DNA of 64,000 bases, from positions 3,860,501-3,924,500 of the forward strand of contig NC_081811.1 in assembly GCF_030704535.1 (NCBI RefSeq), written 5' to 3'. Both the position numbers and the translations under genes were made by a program. This DNA is from Vitis vinifera (taxonomy: Eukaryota; Streptophyta; Magnoliopsida; Vitales; Vitaceae). Positions 33,320 to 45,204 of the stretch are shown here, in pieces; positions within the stretch are counted from its first letter, which is position 1; every line of letters begins with the position of its first letter. The notes under the pieces are model-generated. The model worked only from the letters and a program-made list of their open reading frames with translations. It was not told where the DNA came from and made no database searches.

Positions 33320-33656
33320 GGTTCATTGCATCAAGATGTATTTCAGCATCAAGGATTCAAGATAGATAGTTCTTTTCCGAAATGTCAAGTGCCACAAATT
33401 CGAGTTTTGTGATATTCGACATTGTCAAATAACTTCAGATATATGACAAAACAATATTATTAGAATAAGTTATAATAACTTGATAGCATTGGTATAAGTT
33501 TGATTATAAACAAAATCAAATAATTTGTTTACAACTTTTAACAATATGTAACAAAACAAATCAACAATAATATAAATATGTAAAATTTTATCCTATATAA
33601 ATAACTTCAAGTTTAAGATACGAGAATTACCTTTAGATCAATTCATGTTGATAACA

Positions 33657-33714
33657 TGTTGTAAAATGAAAATAAATGTGACTCAAATAAAAGTAGGGAT
33701 GACTATGTATTACT

Positions 33715-33774
<60 letters not shown>

Positions 33775-33978
33775 GTGTCTATAGGGGAAAGAAATCAAAG
33801 AAAAGTGTTGAGAGAATGAAAGAAAGAGAGAGAGAGAGAATGAGAATGCTCCTTACATGGGGTGTAAGAAGCATTTTATAGACTTCAGAATATGAACTCT
33901 CATTACTCGTCTTAAAGATGAGTAAATGGAGTTCATAGATGACCATCAATGTGATCATTCACCACTTCATTTACAACA
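33657..33978 (-). repeat. Copia LTR (5' LTR in element orientation) with TA/TG microsatellite
   Basis: Begins TGTTGTAAAATG and ends ATTTACAACA, followed by the TTTTA duplication. It is about 40 bp longer than its partner, mainly because of a (TA)n(TG)n run near 33720-33780. Confidence 0.88.
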
Positions 33979-33983
33979 TTTTA

Positions 33984-34914
33984 AGATTTATCTTTAAAAA
34001 AATAATGATTTTTAAACGTTATTACAAATTGTTTAAAATATTAAATTTTTTTTTTACTATATCAAATTGTAAAAACCTTTTTTTAAATATATAAGGTAGG
34101 TAAGTGCATACTATAAAAGTTACTATATTTAATATAAAAGTTATTATTATTATTATTATTATTTAAAAAAAAACAAAAAATGTATTCATAAGAGCACTTA
34201 GGGTGCGTTTGACATTGATTTTAAAAAATATTTTTAATATTTCTAATATTTGAAAACTAAATTTTTTTAAATATTCTACTTTTTAGAATCACCATCAAAT
34301 ACACTATTACAATGACCTGAAAGTTATTCTAACCTTCAAGAGGATGAAAAAAATTTCTTATTGTATTTGATAGGAAATGAAGTGTTTTTATAACGCTCTA
34401 CAGTAATCACTTTCATGGTAATTAATAAACAATGATATAAAAACTTTTCAACATGACACATGTTACAATGACATAATCATCTATTTCTTTTAATCTAGCC
34501 AAGATGGGTTTAATATGTATTAATCGTCATAGAGTAAATCTCCAACTTTAGTCACTAAATCAAGACCTTCAAACTTGTCCTAAAGTCTCTACCAGTGACA
34601 TGTATAAGTTCATTTTACATCCTCAAAGTCTTATTCTAGACTTGGGCAAGCATAATAAAATCAAATATTTATGTCAAGGGTAACACTTTTGAGAGAGATG
34701 TGGGAGATTGAGTCATCACAAGCAATTTGTAGGAAACACCGTTTCTATAACAAGATGAAATATTAAACCATTTAAGATATATGTAATATCACTTTCATCA
34801 AGAGATGGAAGAAAAGGGACCCCTTAACATCTATTATAGGCTTTTATGGGTTTTCAAATAATTCGATGGTGTATTCGACAACAAACATTTGTAATTAAAA
34901 TGTCAAAATGATGC
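33984..34914. other. Intergenic AT-rich DNA
   Basis: Between the copia element and the hAT-like element. A short (TTA)n run lies near 34141-34162. No gene or element end is visible. Confidence 0.5.
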
Positions 34915-34922
34915 AATAGTAT

Positions 34923-36357
34923 CAGGGATTGAAAAATCGGAAAATATCGCCGATATTTCGAAGAAATATCGGATATCGGGCGGCATCGAAACGATAATCG
35001 TCACCGATTATCGATCGACGGAAAAATCGGCAAAAAATCGACAAAATCGTCGATATATCGGTGAAGCACCGATTTATCGGAGAAAAATCGCGAGTGGACT
35101 GACGCGCGGAGCAATCGGAGGAGAATTTAAAAAAAATCGCCGAAAATATCGCCGATATTTCAGTATTTTTACAGATTTTTCGAAAAATTTCCCGATATTT
35201 CCTACCAATCCAGCCCGCACACAGGATACAAAATCTGGCTCAAAAATCGTGGATTTAGGGTTTGTGAAATTTAAATCCAATGGCACAACAACAAAGAGAC
35301 CCTTAAAACAGATCCAGAAATCACAGGGAGCAAAAGAAAAGCAAATTTTTTGGTTTTCTTTGGGGGTTTTTAATGGATTTTCTCGGAAATCAAACGAGGA
35401 TGAATTTTCCCGGAAATCGAATGGGGGATGGATTTTCTTGGAAATCAAACGGGGGTTGCAAAAAAAAATAATATCAATTAGTACCTGCGAGGATTGAGAG
35501 TGGCAGAGGAAGATAGGTCCTTTTTAGGAAGTCTCTCGGCTGGAGGGCAACTTCAGAAAAGGGAAGAGAAAAGGGGAATTCTCTTGGCTGGAGGGCAACT
35601 TCAAAAGTGGTGGCCCTTTTAATTTTTAGATTGAGTAGAGGTAAAAAAAAAAACCAAATCATGAACAATTTTCCTCTATCCATATAAATAATTATAAATT
35701 ATCAAATTTTATTTTGATTATTAAATAAATTAATATTAATAAAAAAAAGTTGTTACTATATATTTTTAATAAAATTTTAAAAATTAAATCTCAAATAAAA
35801 TATTTATATAAATTAATTTAATTTTCATTTAAAATATAATAAAACATGTTTTAAGAAAAATATTTTAAAATATTTTAAATAAATATTATCTTCAACAAAT
35901 TGGGTCATCTTCATCTAACAATATAATGAAATCACATTGATATTTTCCTTAATATAAGGACTATTGTAATATCATATGTATTATATTTATGTATAAATTA
36001 TTTTTATTCAATAAAATCAAATATTTTTTAACTCAATTCTAACTCTATATACTTTCAAAATTCATATATATTATTTTTAAAATTCAAATATCGAATCTAC
36101 CAATATATCTTTGTTTACGATATTTTTCTTCTTAATTATATATATGTCAATTACACTTACAAGATAACTTTAAAATGTGTATTTTTACTTATTTTATCAT
36201 TTTTTAAAGTTTTTTCAAGCATTCCTATTAATTTTAAATAATTTTCACTCTATCGATATTTGTGAAAAAATATCCACCGATATTTCTCCGATATTTCCGA
36301 TATATCCGTAAAATCGAAGTACCGATATATCCGTAAAAACCGATATTTCAATCCTTG
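34923..36357. mobile_element. Non-autonomous hAT-like element with GATATATCGG-type repeats
   Basis: A 1435-bp element flanked by a perfect 8-bp target duplication AATAGTAT (34915-34922 and 36358-36365). The ends are short inverted repeats, CAGGGATTGAAA on the left against the complement of TTTCAATCCTTG on the right. An 8-bp duplication with CAGGG/CAAGG ends is the mark of the hAT superfamily. Both subterminal regions are crowded with degenerate ATATCGG/CCGATAT motifs in both orientations, which are plausible transposase-binding sites. The middle holds a short duplicated segment (CTGGAGGGCAACTTC twice, near 35540 and 35590) and no transposase, so it depends on another copy for movement. Confidence 0.85.
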
Positions 36358-36365
36358 AATAGTAT

Positions 36366-38143
36366 AACATCATAGCTATATTGAGAGAATGTGGATCCAT
36401 CCATATATTTAAGATCAAGAGCAAGATGCACTAGGAATCATGTTAGTGGATTATGTGCAATCTATTACAATAGAAAAGTCTTATATATTGAAATTAATTC
36501 ATTAAGTTGATAAAAATCCATGGACATTCTAATGGAAATTATGCATTTGAGCATATACTACTATGCACCAAGGCTCATGGTGCTTTGTAGTTGCATAGGT
36601 CATGATAACATGTGTTACGTTAGATGGTATACCATGATTGTTCCGTGTCAACCATACAAAATAGGATATTAAGAAAACATAATGCCTGAAAACATTTTTA
36701 TTATACAAAAATTAGAACTTTAGTAAAATTTTAAAAATCACATGAAATGATTTTTGATCTAGCATGTAATAGATGCTTATGCCAAAATCACCTTTTTATC
36801 ATGTATCCTATTACTAATACTGTTGTTAAATTAATTTTTTATTTATTTATATCCAAACAATAATTAATGACTTATAAGCTTTTTTTTTTTTTTTTAGTTT
36901 TTATCAAAGTAGTGTTGATAGAAATGTTGCAAGACACTTTTAGAAGAATTACCCCCCAAAAAAAAGTGTCATAGACCCATAAATTAAGGATGGTAAGTAA
37001 TGGTTGAAAGAACGGAAAGGTGAGAAAAAAAAATGAAATTTAAATTTTTTTGTTCACCTAGTCTTACAAGTCATCTAACAAGATAGTAAAAGGTAGTAAA
37101 ATGTGATAATGTAGAATGGTAAAAGCATCATTTTCTTGAAAAGTTTCATACTTGAAAAAGGATATTGCTTTATTTTTTTCCCATATAAACTTTATATTCA
37201 CCAAGTTGCTAGCAAGGTTGAAAATTTAGTGATTTTTCGAGGGAATTTTTCACTATTGAGATTGTTGGAAATCTTCAGATTACCTTTTGAAAAGTTCAAA
37301 GTTCAAAGTCCAAAGATAGTTGTTTCACCGTTCAATTCTTCGTTGCAAGTCTAAAATGAAATCATACTAAAATTGAGAATTATTATATTTTATAATATAA
37401 AAGTTTTTTACCTTTTGCAGAGAACTTTACTTTCCTAGTTATCCCAATCTTTCGTTTCTTATAGAAAAAGTAAAAATGAAAGAGATATTTATTTATTTAT
37501 TAGGGTGGTTTCTAGATGGTTTTTGACCGTTTTTCAACTTTAAAAAACTACTCCTTTTATATCTCTTATTATGTGGGATCAGGTTGGATCAGCCTGACTT
37601 GGACACCCATCCAACTCCAACAAAGACTCGTGAGTTAATCTGTACATGGAATGAAAACTAAGAAAATATCTAAATAAAGCATACATGTGTGTTCTTGAAC
37701 TACCCTATGTAAAGTGAACACATTAATTTAATGATTATATTTTGTCTAGAATTTCATGAATGGTGTGGGGTAGTGCCTTAAGAGACGGTGTGGAATAATA
37801 GTATAGACCAGAGATTTTGACTTGAAATGATTAATTTATTATAATATATCCGCATCAAAGGAAAATGCTACCTTTTCTATAGTTTCTTTATTATATTCTT
37901 ACCAATTAGCTGATTCAATTTAATTTAAATAAATAAATTCTTTTTAAAAAAAATTAATTACGGGATGAATCATGAAACTTCTTGCTGATTTCTTTTACTT
38001 TTCTTCCCCCTTTCTCAATGGTCTAAAGAGAAATATGGAGAGCAAAATTTACAAAACAATCCAGTGAATAATACTCACTATTCATTCAACGAGAAACAGA
38101 TTGCATAACTCACTTATTATCATACGACAATAAGCACATAGCA
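36366..38143. other. Intergenic DNA upstream of the PR-10 cluster's left end
   Basis: No family signature in the short frames. The strand-specific 3' flank of the intact PR-10 gene lies at the right end. Nothing else is supported. Confidence 0.5.
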
Positions 38144-38436
38144 CTAAGCATAAGCATCAGGATTTGCCAAGAGGAAGGCCTCAACAGGCTTAAACAGCTC
38201 TGTCGCCTTCTCTTTCCCTTCCTCTATATCCTCATCTCTGAACACAACATCTCCCACTGTCTCGTACTCACTCAACATCCTGCAAATGCTCCCTCCTTCA
38301 CCATCATCCATGAACTCAATCTCATACCCTGCGGACCTCAGCTTCTCCCCCATCACATCCCCTTCTATCAACGTGAACTTGCACCGACACTTCTCATTAT
38401 CAACTTCATCAATCCTGTGCTTGATGTGAATGCCTG

Positions 38437-38469
<33 letters not shown>

Positions 38470-38766
38470 GTGTGTGTATATATATATATATCAGTGATGG
38501 ATTAGGCTTAGGCCTTAGGCCTTGGCTCTTGTTCCATAATCGGGAAAAATGGGTTTTTTTGTAAGTGTGATGATGGACAGACCTCGGGTGAAGTTGGTTT
38601 GCTTGATGGTTCCAACTCCTCCATCTCCTTGGATGATGTCAATGCTTTTGATCGACTGAGGCATGAGCTTGGGGCACAGGTTGTGTGAGTCGAGTATCAA
38701 GGCCTTGAATAAGCGCCCTGGAGCTACCGGCGATTCGGATTCTTGGGCGAAACTGACTACCCCCAT
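38144..38766 (-). CDS. PR-10 / Bet v 1 family protein, intact
   Basis: Two exons, 38766-38583 and 38433-38144, join at a phase-1 GT-AG intron to give 157 residues, the standard PR-10 length, and the intron sits at the conserved family position (after NFT-R-G). The glycine-rich P-loop-like segment [10 protein letters not shown] is at about residues 47-56, and the C-terminal helix ends [17 protein letters not shown]-10 proteins are small cytosolic proteins with a hydrophobic ligand cavity, induced by pathogens and stress. Ligand and any RNase activity are not predictable from sequence. It is a divergent copy: the first residues are MGVVSFAQE and the middle helix is unusual in carrying CRCKF. 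It is the only unbroken member of three PR-10 copies on this strand. The 149-base intron ends in an (AC)n tract directly at the acceptor. Confidence 0.92.
38433..38492. repeat. (AC)n/(AT)n microsatellite at the PR-10 intron acceptor
   Basis: Directly visible: about fourteen AC units followed by TA/TG-rich sequence. On the gene strand this is a (TG)n tract ending immediately at the CAG acceptor of exon 2, where a pyrimidine tract would usually be. Confidence 0.88.
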
Positions 38767-38869
38767 CTTGATTTTTCCTGGGAAAATAAGGTGACGAAGG
38801 AGAAATTCGATGGAAGAAGATGATTGTTGTAAATTTATAGAGAGTGATGCCTGGCAATTTATTTTACTT

Positions 38870-40871
38870 TAGAAGCCACAATATTCAAAGTACTATAGCA
38901 GTCGCTTGTGGAAAAAGAATCCCGTGTTTGACCTCCCCTTCCAATGTTTCCAATGTTCAGTCAAACCACTTACGGAATTTCGATTCGAATCTTTGATTAT
39001 CATATCCTTGGAAAACAACTAGAAGATGAGAATCATCCATTGGATTTTCTCATCTCTTGTTGCTTAGCTGTAATGAAAACATAGGAAGAAAATAAAATAT
39101 GATGGAAAAAAAAATTAATACAATTTATAATGCTTAAATTGGTTCCCAAAAAATATTAAGAAAAAAAAAATTATTAAAAAAAATTATTTTCTCATATGTG
39201 ATTTAAAAATATAAAAGAAAAGCAAATATAATTAAAATTAATTAAAAATTTATATATTATCAAATTATTTAATATCAAACATGTCTTAAAAGTTTTAGAG
39301 GTTGCTGTTATGTTAACAAACCTTCAATAATAACAATGTTACTTTAAGAACATAAAAGATAAATAATTTATACAAAAATACGAGAGGTTTTAACATGGTT
39401 CAAACAACTATGTTCACATCAACTTATATAGGACATAAATCAAATACAATTATTAGGTTCTCAAAATATCCATATTTTTTCATTCCTTACATTTATACCT
39501 TAAACCATGAGCCGTCACTCGGTGTTTCTCCTCCTTCTCATATGACTTTAGAATATTTTTATTTTTTCCTACATGACCATCTATTCTCTGGAAGTTTAGA
39601 AAAAGCCAAAATTTTACAAACAAATGTCGTCTACGCTTGGTTTCTTCTTCAAAATTTGCTTATATTGACATTTGACCATGCGGGTTCTTGTTCTCGTGGT
39701 AGGAGTGGAAAAGGTTAAAGCAAGATGGCAAGAAGTCAGGATTCTAGCGCTTGGACCAAAAGACAGATTTTGGTTTGTGTTATGAAAATACCTTTCTTCC
39801 TTGTCAAGACAGAGGTGGAATGTTTTTAACTTCTCAAGTAAGAAAATTTCTTCCAATTTGATAACAAAACATGCTTGGTAACATCAAACAAGCTCAGTCC
39901 AGCCTATCTGAATTAGCTCATGAATCAATCAACAATTGACAAAGCTTTCATTTGCCTTGGCTAATCACATATTGACTTGGTCTTTCATTTCTCTGTTTTC
40001 AAATGCTGGAAAATTAGGCTAAATGCAGTGATGAATGAGTCAATGTTATTGGAAGAGAGCAAAAGAGCTAAACTTCGAGGCATGCTACAGTCAGATTCAA
40101 TGATATATTGGTTAAATTTACCAATAAGGTTCATCTTTATGGGGAAGGAGTATTCCCCTAAAGAAGGTGAAGATAAAGGGTGTTCCCATGAGAACCCTAA
40201 TTTGTAAATATGCACTATCTACTAAGCTAGTCATGGTCATTTTATTTGCACCCTTCTCTTTGGCCAAAAATAAAGCAACAGTACTTGCAAATGAGCATGG
40301 CAGGCACTTAAAGGTCCTGAGGAATTGAGCCTAGATTAAACTTCATTATAACTACACAATTAGGTTACAAAAGAGACATAATCTCAAGGATAAAGGAACA
40401 GAAATAGTAGAGTAGCTGCAGTAAAATAGGTCCAAATATTTTTGGCAGAGAATAGGACCAACAGTGAATGAATCAAGACACTCTGGTCCATGATTTAATT
40501 ATTATTCCAAGTAGACCAGCTAGGGAAGCACAGGTCTTTGCTCCAACTTTGCTTCCTAGAGCTTCAGAACATGTCCAAAGTGGATTTTCATTTAAGTGGC
40601 AAGTGAAGACATTTTGGTTTGAAACATTATATCATTTAATACTGATAATCAGTACCAAGTAATCAGTGAATCCTCTGGTTTTCTTTCTTCAAACCAATGT
40701 ATGCCTCACTCTTTTGCTTCCTACGTACAAACCCCTCAAGCAAATCTATGGCAGAGGTCTTATTTCAAAACCAAAACAGTTCTCCCAAAATTTAAAGAAA
40801 ACCCAAAAAAAATTAAAATAAGAAGGTGGTAGAGGAAAGTGAAGAACTGAAGAAGCAGAGATAGACAGAAG
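38870..40871. other. Intergenic DNA between PR-10 copies
   Basis: Holds the promoter side of the intact PR-10 gene, an AT-rich MITE fragment (39130-39288), and about 1.6 kb with only short frames on both strands that match nothing I recognise. Confidence 0.5.
39130..39288. mobile_element. AT-rich MITE relic, copy C (partial)
   Basis: About 160 bp matching the left half of copies A and B: AAAAAATATTAAGAAAAAAA, ATATAAAAGAAAAGCAAATA and TAATTAAAATTAATTAAAAA blocks. The right half is missing. Confidence 0.5.
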
Positions 40872-41240
40872 TTAAGCACAAACAGAGGGGTTGGCAACAA
40901 GGTGGTCTTTGACGACCTTGTAAGCGGCTAAGGCCTTGTCCTTGCCAGCTTGGATGTCCTCATCTTTGAGTTCAATGTCACCCTTGAAGAGAATTTAAAC
41001 AACATAGGATCACATGTAAATATTTAAGAATGCATTGAACAGCAAAAAATGAATCGATTACCTTGATTTATGCCATGGAAAGTCATTTCTTCCTCCATTG
41101 GTATCCAAGAAGCTGCTCTAGGTGCGTGATGGTACGAGAATTAGGGTTCAATGAGCTCTTCCCTTTCCTCCCAAAAATTCAGTCCATGTGTGTGTGCTCT
41201 CCAAAAAGAAGAAATGAGACACCTTCTAAATGCACATATA

Positions 41241-41273
<33 letters not shown>

Positions 41274-41910
41274 TACACATTACACATATCATTTGGACTA
41301 CTTGATTTAATGAGTTAGTCAAGTGAATTAGGGTGAACCCATAGAAATCAAGCAATAATGTGTTCAGCCTCGTTATGAACCACAATGAAAAAATTAAATT
41401 AACACTTATTTATGACATTATCAAATTGATTATGTAATTTCGCACATAAAAATTCCAACAACCCTTCATATGATAATGGCTTGAGCTCTTGCACACACTC
41501 CCCTCACCAAACGCCTCAAACTTAACCTCATATTTGATGGTTTCAAGCTTGTCCCCCAGCATATCTCCATCAATCAAACTGTATTTGCAGGTGCAGTTGT
41601 TTTCATCAACTTCGTCGATTTTGTATTTGACGAACTTGAAGCGACTCCCTGCCAGAATAGAACTTAATTATATATGATCATAATGATGAAGGAATTAGTG
41701 ATGAAGTAGTAGTAGTGGTAGTAGGACCTTTCGGGAGTTGACTTGTTTGATGGTGCCAGCACCGCCATTGCCTTCAAGCATCTCCTAGCTTTTGATGGTC
41801 TGAGGGGCAAGCTTGGGGAGGAGGTTGTGGGACTCGAGGATCAAGGCCTTGAACCACCTCCTGGGAGGGATGGAGCTCGAGAACTCGTTGGAAACGGTCT
41901 TCACACCCAT
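40872..41910 (-). pseudogene. PR-10 / Bet v 1 pseudogene split by a solo copia LTR
   Basis: Exon 1 starts at 41910 ([25 protein letters not shown]...) and exon 2 at 41648 (GSRFKFVKYKIDEVDENN...). Exon 2 is interrupted at 41461 by a solo LTR and resumes at 40984, ending at 40872 with ELKDEDIQAGK...LVANPSVCA and a stop. The two halves of exon 2 adjoin exactly at the 5-bp target duplication ACCCT, so the insertion caused no loss of coding sequence. Exon 1 also has an in-frame stop after APQTIKS and a damaged end near the P-loop/intron boundary (the NFPEG motif is degraded). This is a dead gene. Its C-terminal half is closer to typical PR-10 than the intact copy at 38.1 kb. A young copia element begins about 190 bp upstream of the ATG. 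Confidence 0.92.
40985..41460 (-). mobile_element. Solo LTR of a Ty1/copia element inside PR-10 exon 2
   Basis: A 476-bp block starting TGAAGAG and ending TTCCAACA, flanked by ACCCT on both sides (40980-40984 and 41461-41465). It is recognisably the same LTR family as 42097-42597 and 45205-45705 and in the same orientation, but differs from them at many positions, so it is an older insertion. No internal part remains. Confidence 0.92.
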
Positions 41911-42096
41911 GCTTGTCTGCAAACAAAGATACAGAGATGTTGAAGAGGATGAAGATATTTGAACATGGGGTTGTGGAAACGAAGCCCTACACTTTCATTG
42001 CTGTCTGCTGTGCTGGGAGGTTGGGTTTGCAACACGTTTAGAAAATATTTCCATGGTTAAAAATAAATAAATAAATAAAATTTCCCATGAACATGT

Positions 42097-42597
42097 GGAA
42101 GAAAATTTAAACAGCAAAGGATCACATGTTGACATTTAAGCATGCAATGAACGGCAAAAACGGAAACGTTCACCTTGGTTAATTCCGTGAAAGGCCATTT
42201 CTTACTCTTTTCTGGTATTGAGGAAGCTCCTCCAGTGCTTGATGGTGCGAGAATTACGGGTTAATGAGCTCTTCCCTTCTACACCCAGATTCAGTCCAAA
42301 ACGAGAGTGCGTGCTCTCTTTCAGCCAAAGGAGGAAGGAGCAAGGGGCCATGCCGCCAGTGAGCCCTTCCTTTTCTTATATATATATATAAATAAATATA
42401 TTCATATATATATCACACACATTATTTGGACCACCACTTGACTTAATGGGCCAGTCAAGTGAATTAGGGTGAGCCCATAAAAAATCAAGCAACAATATGT
42501 GTCCAGTCCCATTATGGACCACAATGCAAAAATAAATAACACTGATTTATGACATTATTAAATTGATTATGTAAGTCCACACATAAAAATTCCAACA
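42097..42597 (-). repeat. Copia LTR, left copy (3' LTR in element orientation)
   Basis: 501 bp, nearly identical to 45205-45705. In element orientation it begins TGTTGGAATTTTTATG directly after the polypurine tract. Confidence 0.92.
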
Positions 42598-42808
42598 ATC
42601 TCCCACTTGGACTACATAATCAAACATTACAACATACACATAATCATAAATCAATGTCCCATAGAATCTCATCAGAAATAAATAATCAAAAGCAATTATA
42701 TATGCTTCATTGCTTGATTCATAGGGAAATATACAATAGTAGCAATCCTTCCAACAATACCATAATATTATAATACCAAAAAAATGGCTCCCACTAACTT
42801 AATACAAC

Positions 42809-43825
42809 CTAGGCTTCCAACAACCCCATTTGAGATACATGTTCCTGAAACGCAATTATGGGTAAGCCTTTTGTTAATGGATCCGCCAACATACTTTTTG
42901 TGGACATGTGTTCAATATCAATAAGAGACTCTGCCACTTTCTCCTTAACAAAATAGAACTTTACATCAATATGTTTGGAGCGAGAAATACTCCTAGTGTT
43001 CTTGGAGAAAGCAACAGCTGCGGAATTATCACAAAATAATTTCAGCGGTCTCGAAATGGAGTCAACAACTCCTAAAGCTAAAACAAAATTCCGCATCCAC
43101 ATAGTATGACAACAAGCCTCATAACATGCCACATACTCTGCCTCCATAGTTGAGGATGCTGTAAGTGTCTGCTTGACACTTTTCCAAGATACAGCTCCTC
43201 CTGTCATCATAAAAATATAGCCCGTAGTGGATTTCTTATCATCTATGCAGCCAGCAAAATCAGCATCACAAAACCCAACTACATCAAGTAAGCTGGTGCG
43301 CTGATATGTCAACATTAAGTCCTTAGTTCCTTGCAAATACCTAAGGACCTTCTTAGCTGCTTTCCAATGTTGACTCCCAGGATTGCTCAAGTACCTTCCC
43401 AACATGCCCACAACAAAAGCAATATCAGGGCGTGTACATACTTGAGCATACATAAGGCTGCCCACCACAGATGAATAAGGAATGGTCTTCATTTCCTCTC
43501 TCTCATCATCATTTTGAGGACACTGAGTCTTTGAAAATTTATCACCCTTCACAATTGGCGCTTTAGTAGATTTACAGTTGTGCATATTGAACCTCTTCAA
43601 TATCCTTTCAATATAGGCTCTTTGAGACAATTTAAGCACTCCATTAGCCCTATCACGAAGAATCTTTATGCCCAAGACATAAGAAGCCTCACCAAGATCC
43701 TTCATGTCAAAATGGGTTGACAACATGTGCTTTGTCTCAATCAACAAGTTAGGATCATTTGATGCGAGTAGTATATCATCAACATATAAAACAAGAAATA
43801 TGTAACTACTCCTACTGACCCTCAA
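42809..43825 (-). pseudogene. Reverse transcriptase / RNase H end of the copia polyprotein
   Basis: An open stretch of 338 residues belonging to the young copia element. It has the RT active-site motif YVDDILLAS, the RT thumb-connection motifs (PYSSVVGSLMYAQVCTRPDI), and copia RNase H motifs DADFAGC, KSTTGYIFMM, LTASSTMEAEYVA and DNSAAVAFS. It ends in the usual copia C-terminus with THMSTKSMLADPLTKGLP-like residues. It is a fragment of a larger polyprotein, not a host gene. Confidence 0.93.
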
Positions 43826-45204
43826 ATATATGCATCTGACAACTGTATTTTCTTTAAAGTCATTTTGGGTGATAATACTATCAAACTTCAGATACCACTA
43901 GAAATATGACCTAGGCGTTTGTGCCACAATATGGAAGAACTCAAATTTACTTGGCTTATCAACTCTCAAAGCCCAGTCCAAAATGTGCATAATCATATGC
44001 ACATTGAAAGACTCAAAACATTCCTCAAAATTATTCCAGTAAGAGGTTTGATGGCAGACAATTGCAGAGTAATACCAGGATTGCTAGTAACTGGAAAATA
44101 GCAAAATTAAGCAATATGCATGTTACTTCAAAATCATGCATTTGCTAGTTTCCAGAATTTCTCAATTTAGCAACAGCTTGGAATTTTGAAAATTCCATGG
44201 CGGTAAGGACAACTAATTAAATATCACAACCAAGATGCACTAATTTTATTACCGAAAGGGCAAAGAAAATTAGTACAATTCATAATATAAAATTAATTTC
44301 CTTCACCAATCCAAGCATCCTACCAGATATTATAATCATCGATAGGACAATCACAATACCCGTATGGACCTTAGTTATCACAATAATAAAACAATCAAAA
44401 GAGGGAGATAAAATATCTCAACAAAGACAATTTGACACATATAGGATCACGATAGGCAACCACACATATGTTCACTATTGTCATGAATAAAATTCAAAAT
44501 ATCTTAATTTTCACAATTTGACACACTTGGAATTGCGATAGGCAATCACACAAGTGTGCTTCATTGCCTCAATAAATTGAAATATTTAACAAAATTGACA
44601 TAGGACAACATTATTGATATAAGGAAAAATCATACCATAAAGAACAATAATAATAATAATTGTCCCAATAAAGCCAAATTTAACAAAAGCATAATAATTC
44701 TAGCATATGCACAATCAATCCAAGAATACCAAGGCAACAAACAAAAAAAAAATTTGGTTTTTTTTTTTTTTATGACGTCATCACGTCACTATTCATCTCC
44801 TTCTCCAGCTGAACACGGCCTGATGCAGGAGAAAAAAAAATTTTCCTTTTTCGGCCAAAATTTGGCATTTTCCGACAAAAAACGCTTAGATATCCATCCT
44901 CAAACATCAAACCTTCAATTTAATCCCAAAATTTGCACAAAAAACGCATAATAGGAAGAACCAAAGCAAGCCCTAATTCTCGAAAACCCACCAAACAAGC
45001 TCCAAAAATCAAATAAAATGATGGGTTTTGCTCCAAACAATATTCTCTACAAGTTTCCAACAACAATCGGGCTTGAAAACAGAGAATCAATATCAAACGA
45101 GAAATAAAATTCCAAAAAATGGCTTCCACAACAGGAAACGGGAAACCTAAAAATTAACCCAAAATTGCAGCTCAAATGTCATCCATGTTGGCTCTGATAC
45201 CAAT

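Larger units (their letters stand above)
26279..33978 (-). mobile_element. Old broken Ty1/copia LTR retrotransposon, with a nested solo LTR
   Basis: An LTR element lying in minus orientation, flanked by the 5-bp target duplication TTTTA (26274-26278 and 33979-33983). LTRs are 26279-26560 and 33657-33978; the second is longer mainly through a TA/TG microsatellite. The parts follow copia order when read on the minus strand: a gag region with a CCHC zinc knuckle (around 30.7-31.4 kb), then the gag-pre-integrase region, integrase core (around 29.3-29.8 kb), reverse transcriptase (around 27.6-28.1 kb) and RNase H (around 26.8-27.1 kb). It is a fossil with many breaks. A 1.9-kb solo LTR of another family sits in its gag region. 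Outside the microsatellites the two LTRs differ by roughly 4% by eye, which with commonly used plant rates suggests one to a few million years. Confidence 0.9.

Noticed and set aside
33630-33656. Primer-binding site next to the 5' LTR of the old copia element
   Set aside because: The bases inside the LTR read TGTTATCAACATG on the minus strand and do not give a clear match to TGGTATCAGAGC. A site may have decayed, but I cannot support it.
35074-35497. Open frames of 124 and 82 codons within the hAT-like element
   Set aside because: They lie on opposite strands over a repetitive stretch and match no transposase or host domain. They may derive from captured or low-complexity sequence but cannot be supported.
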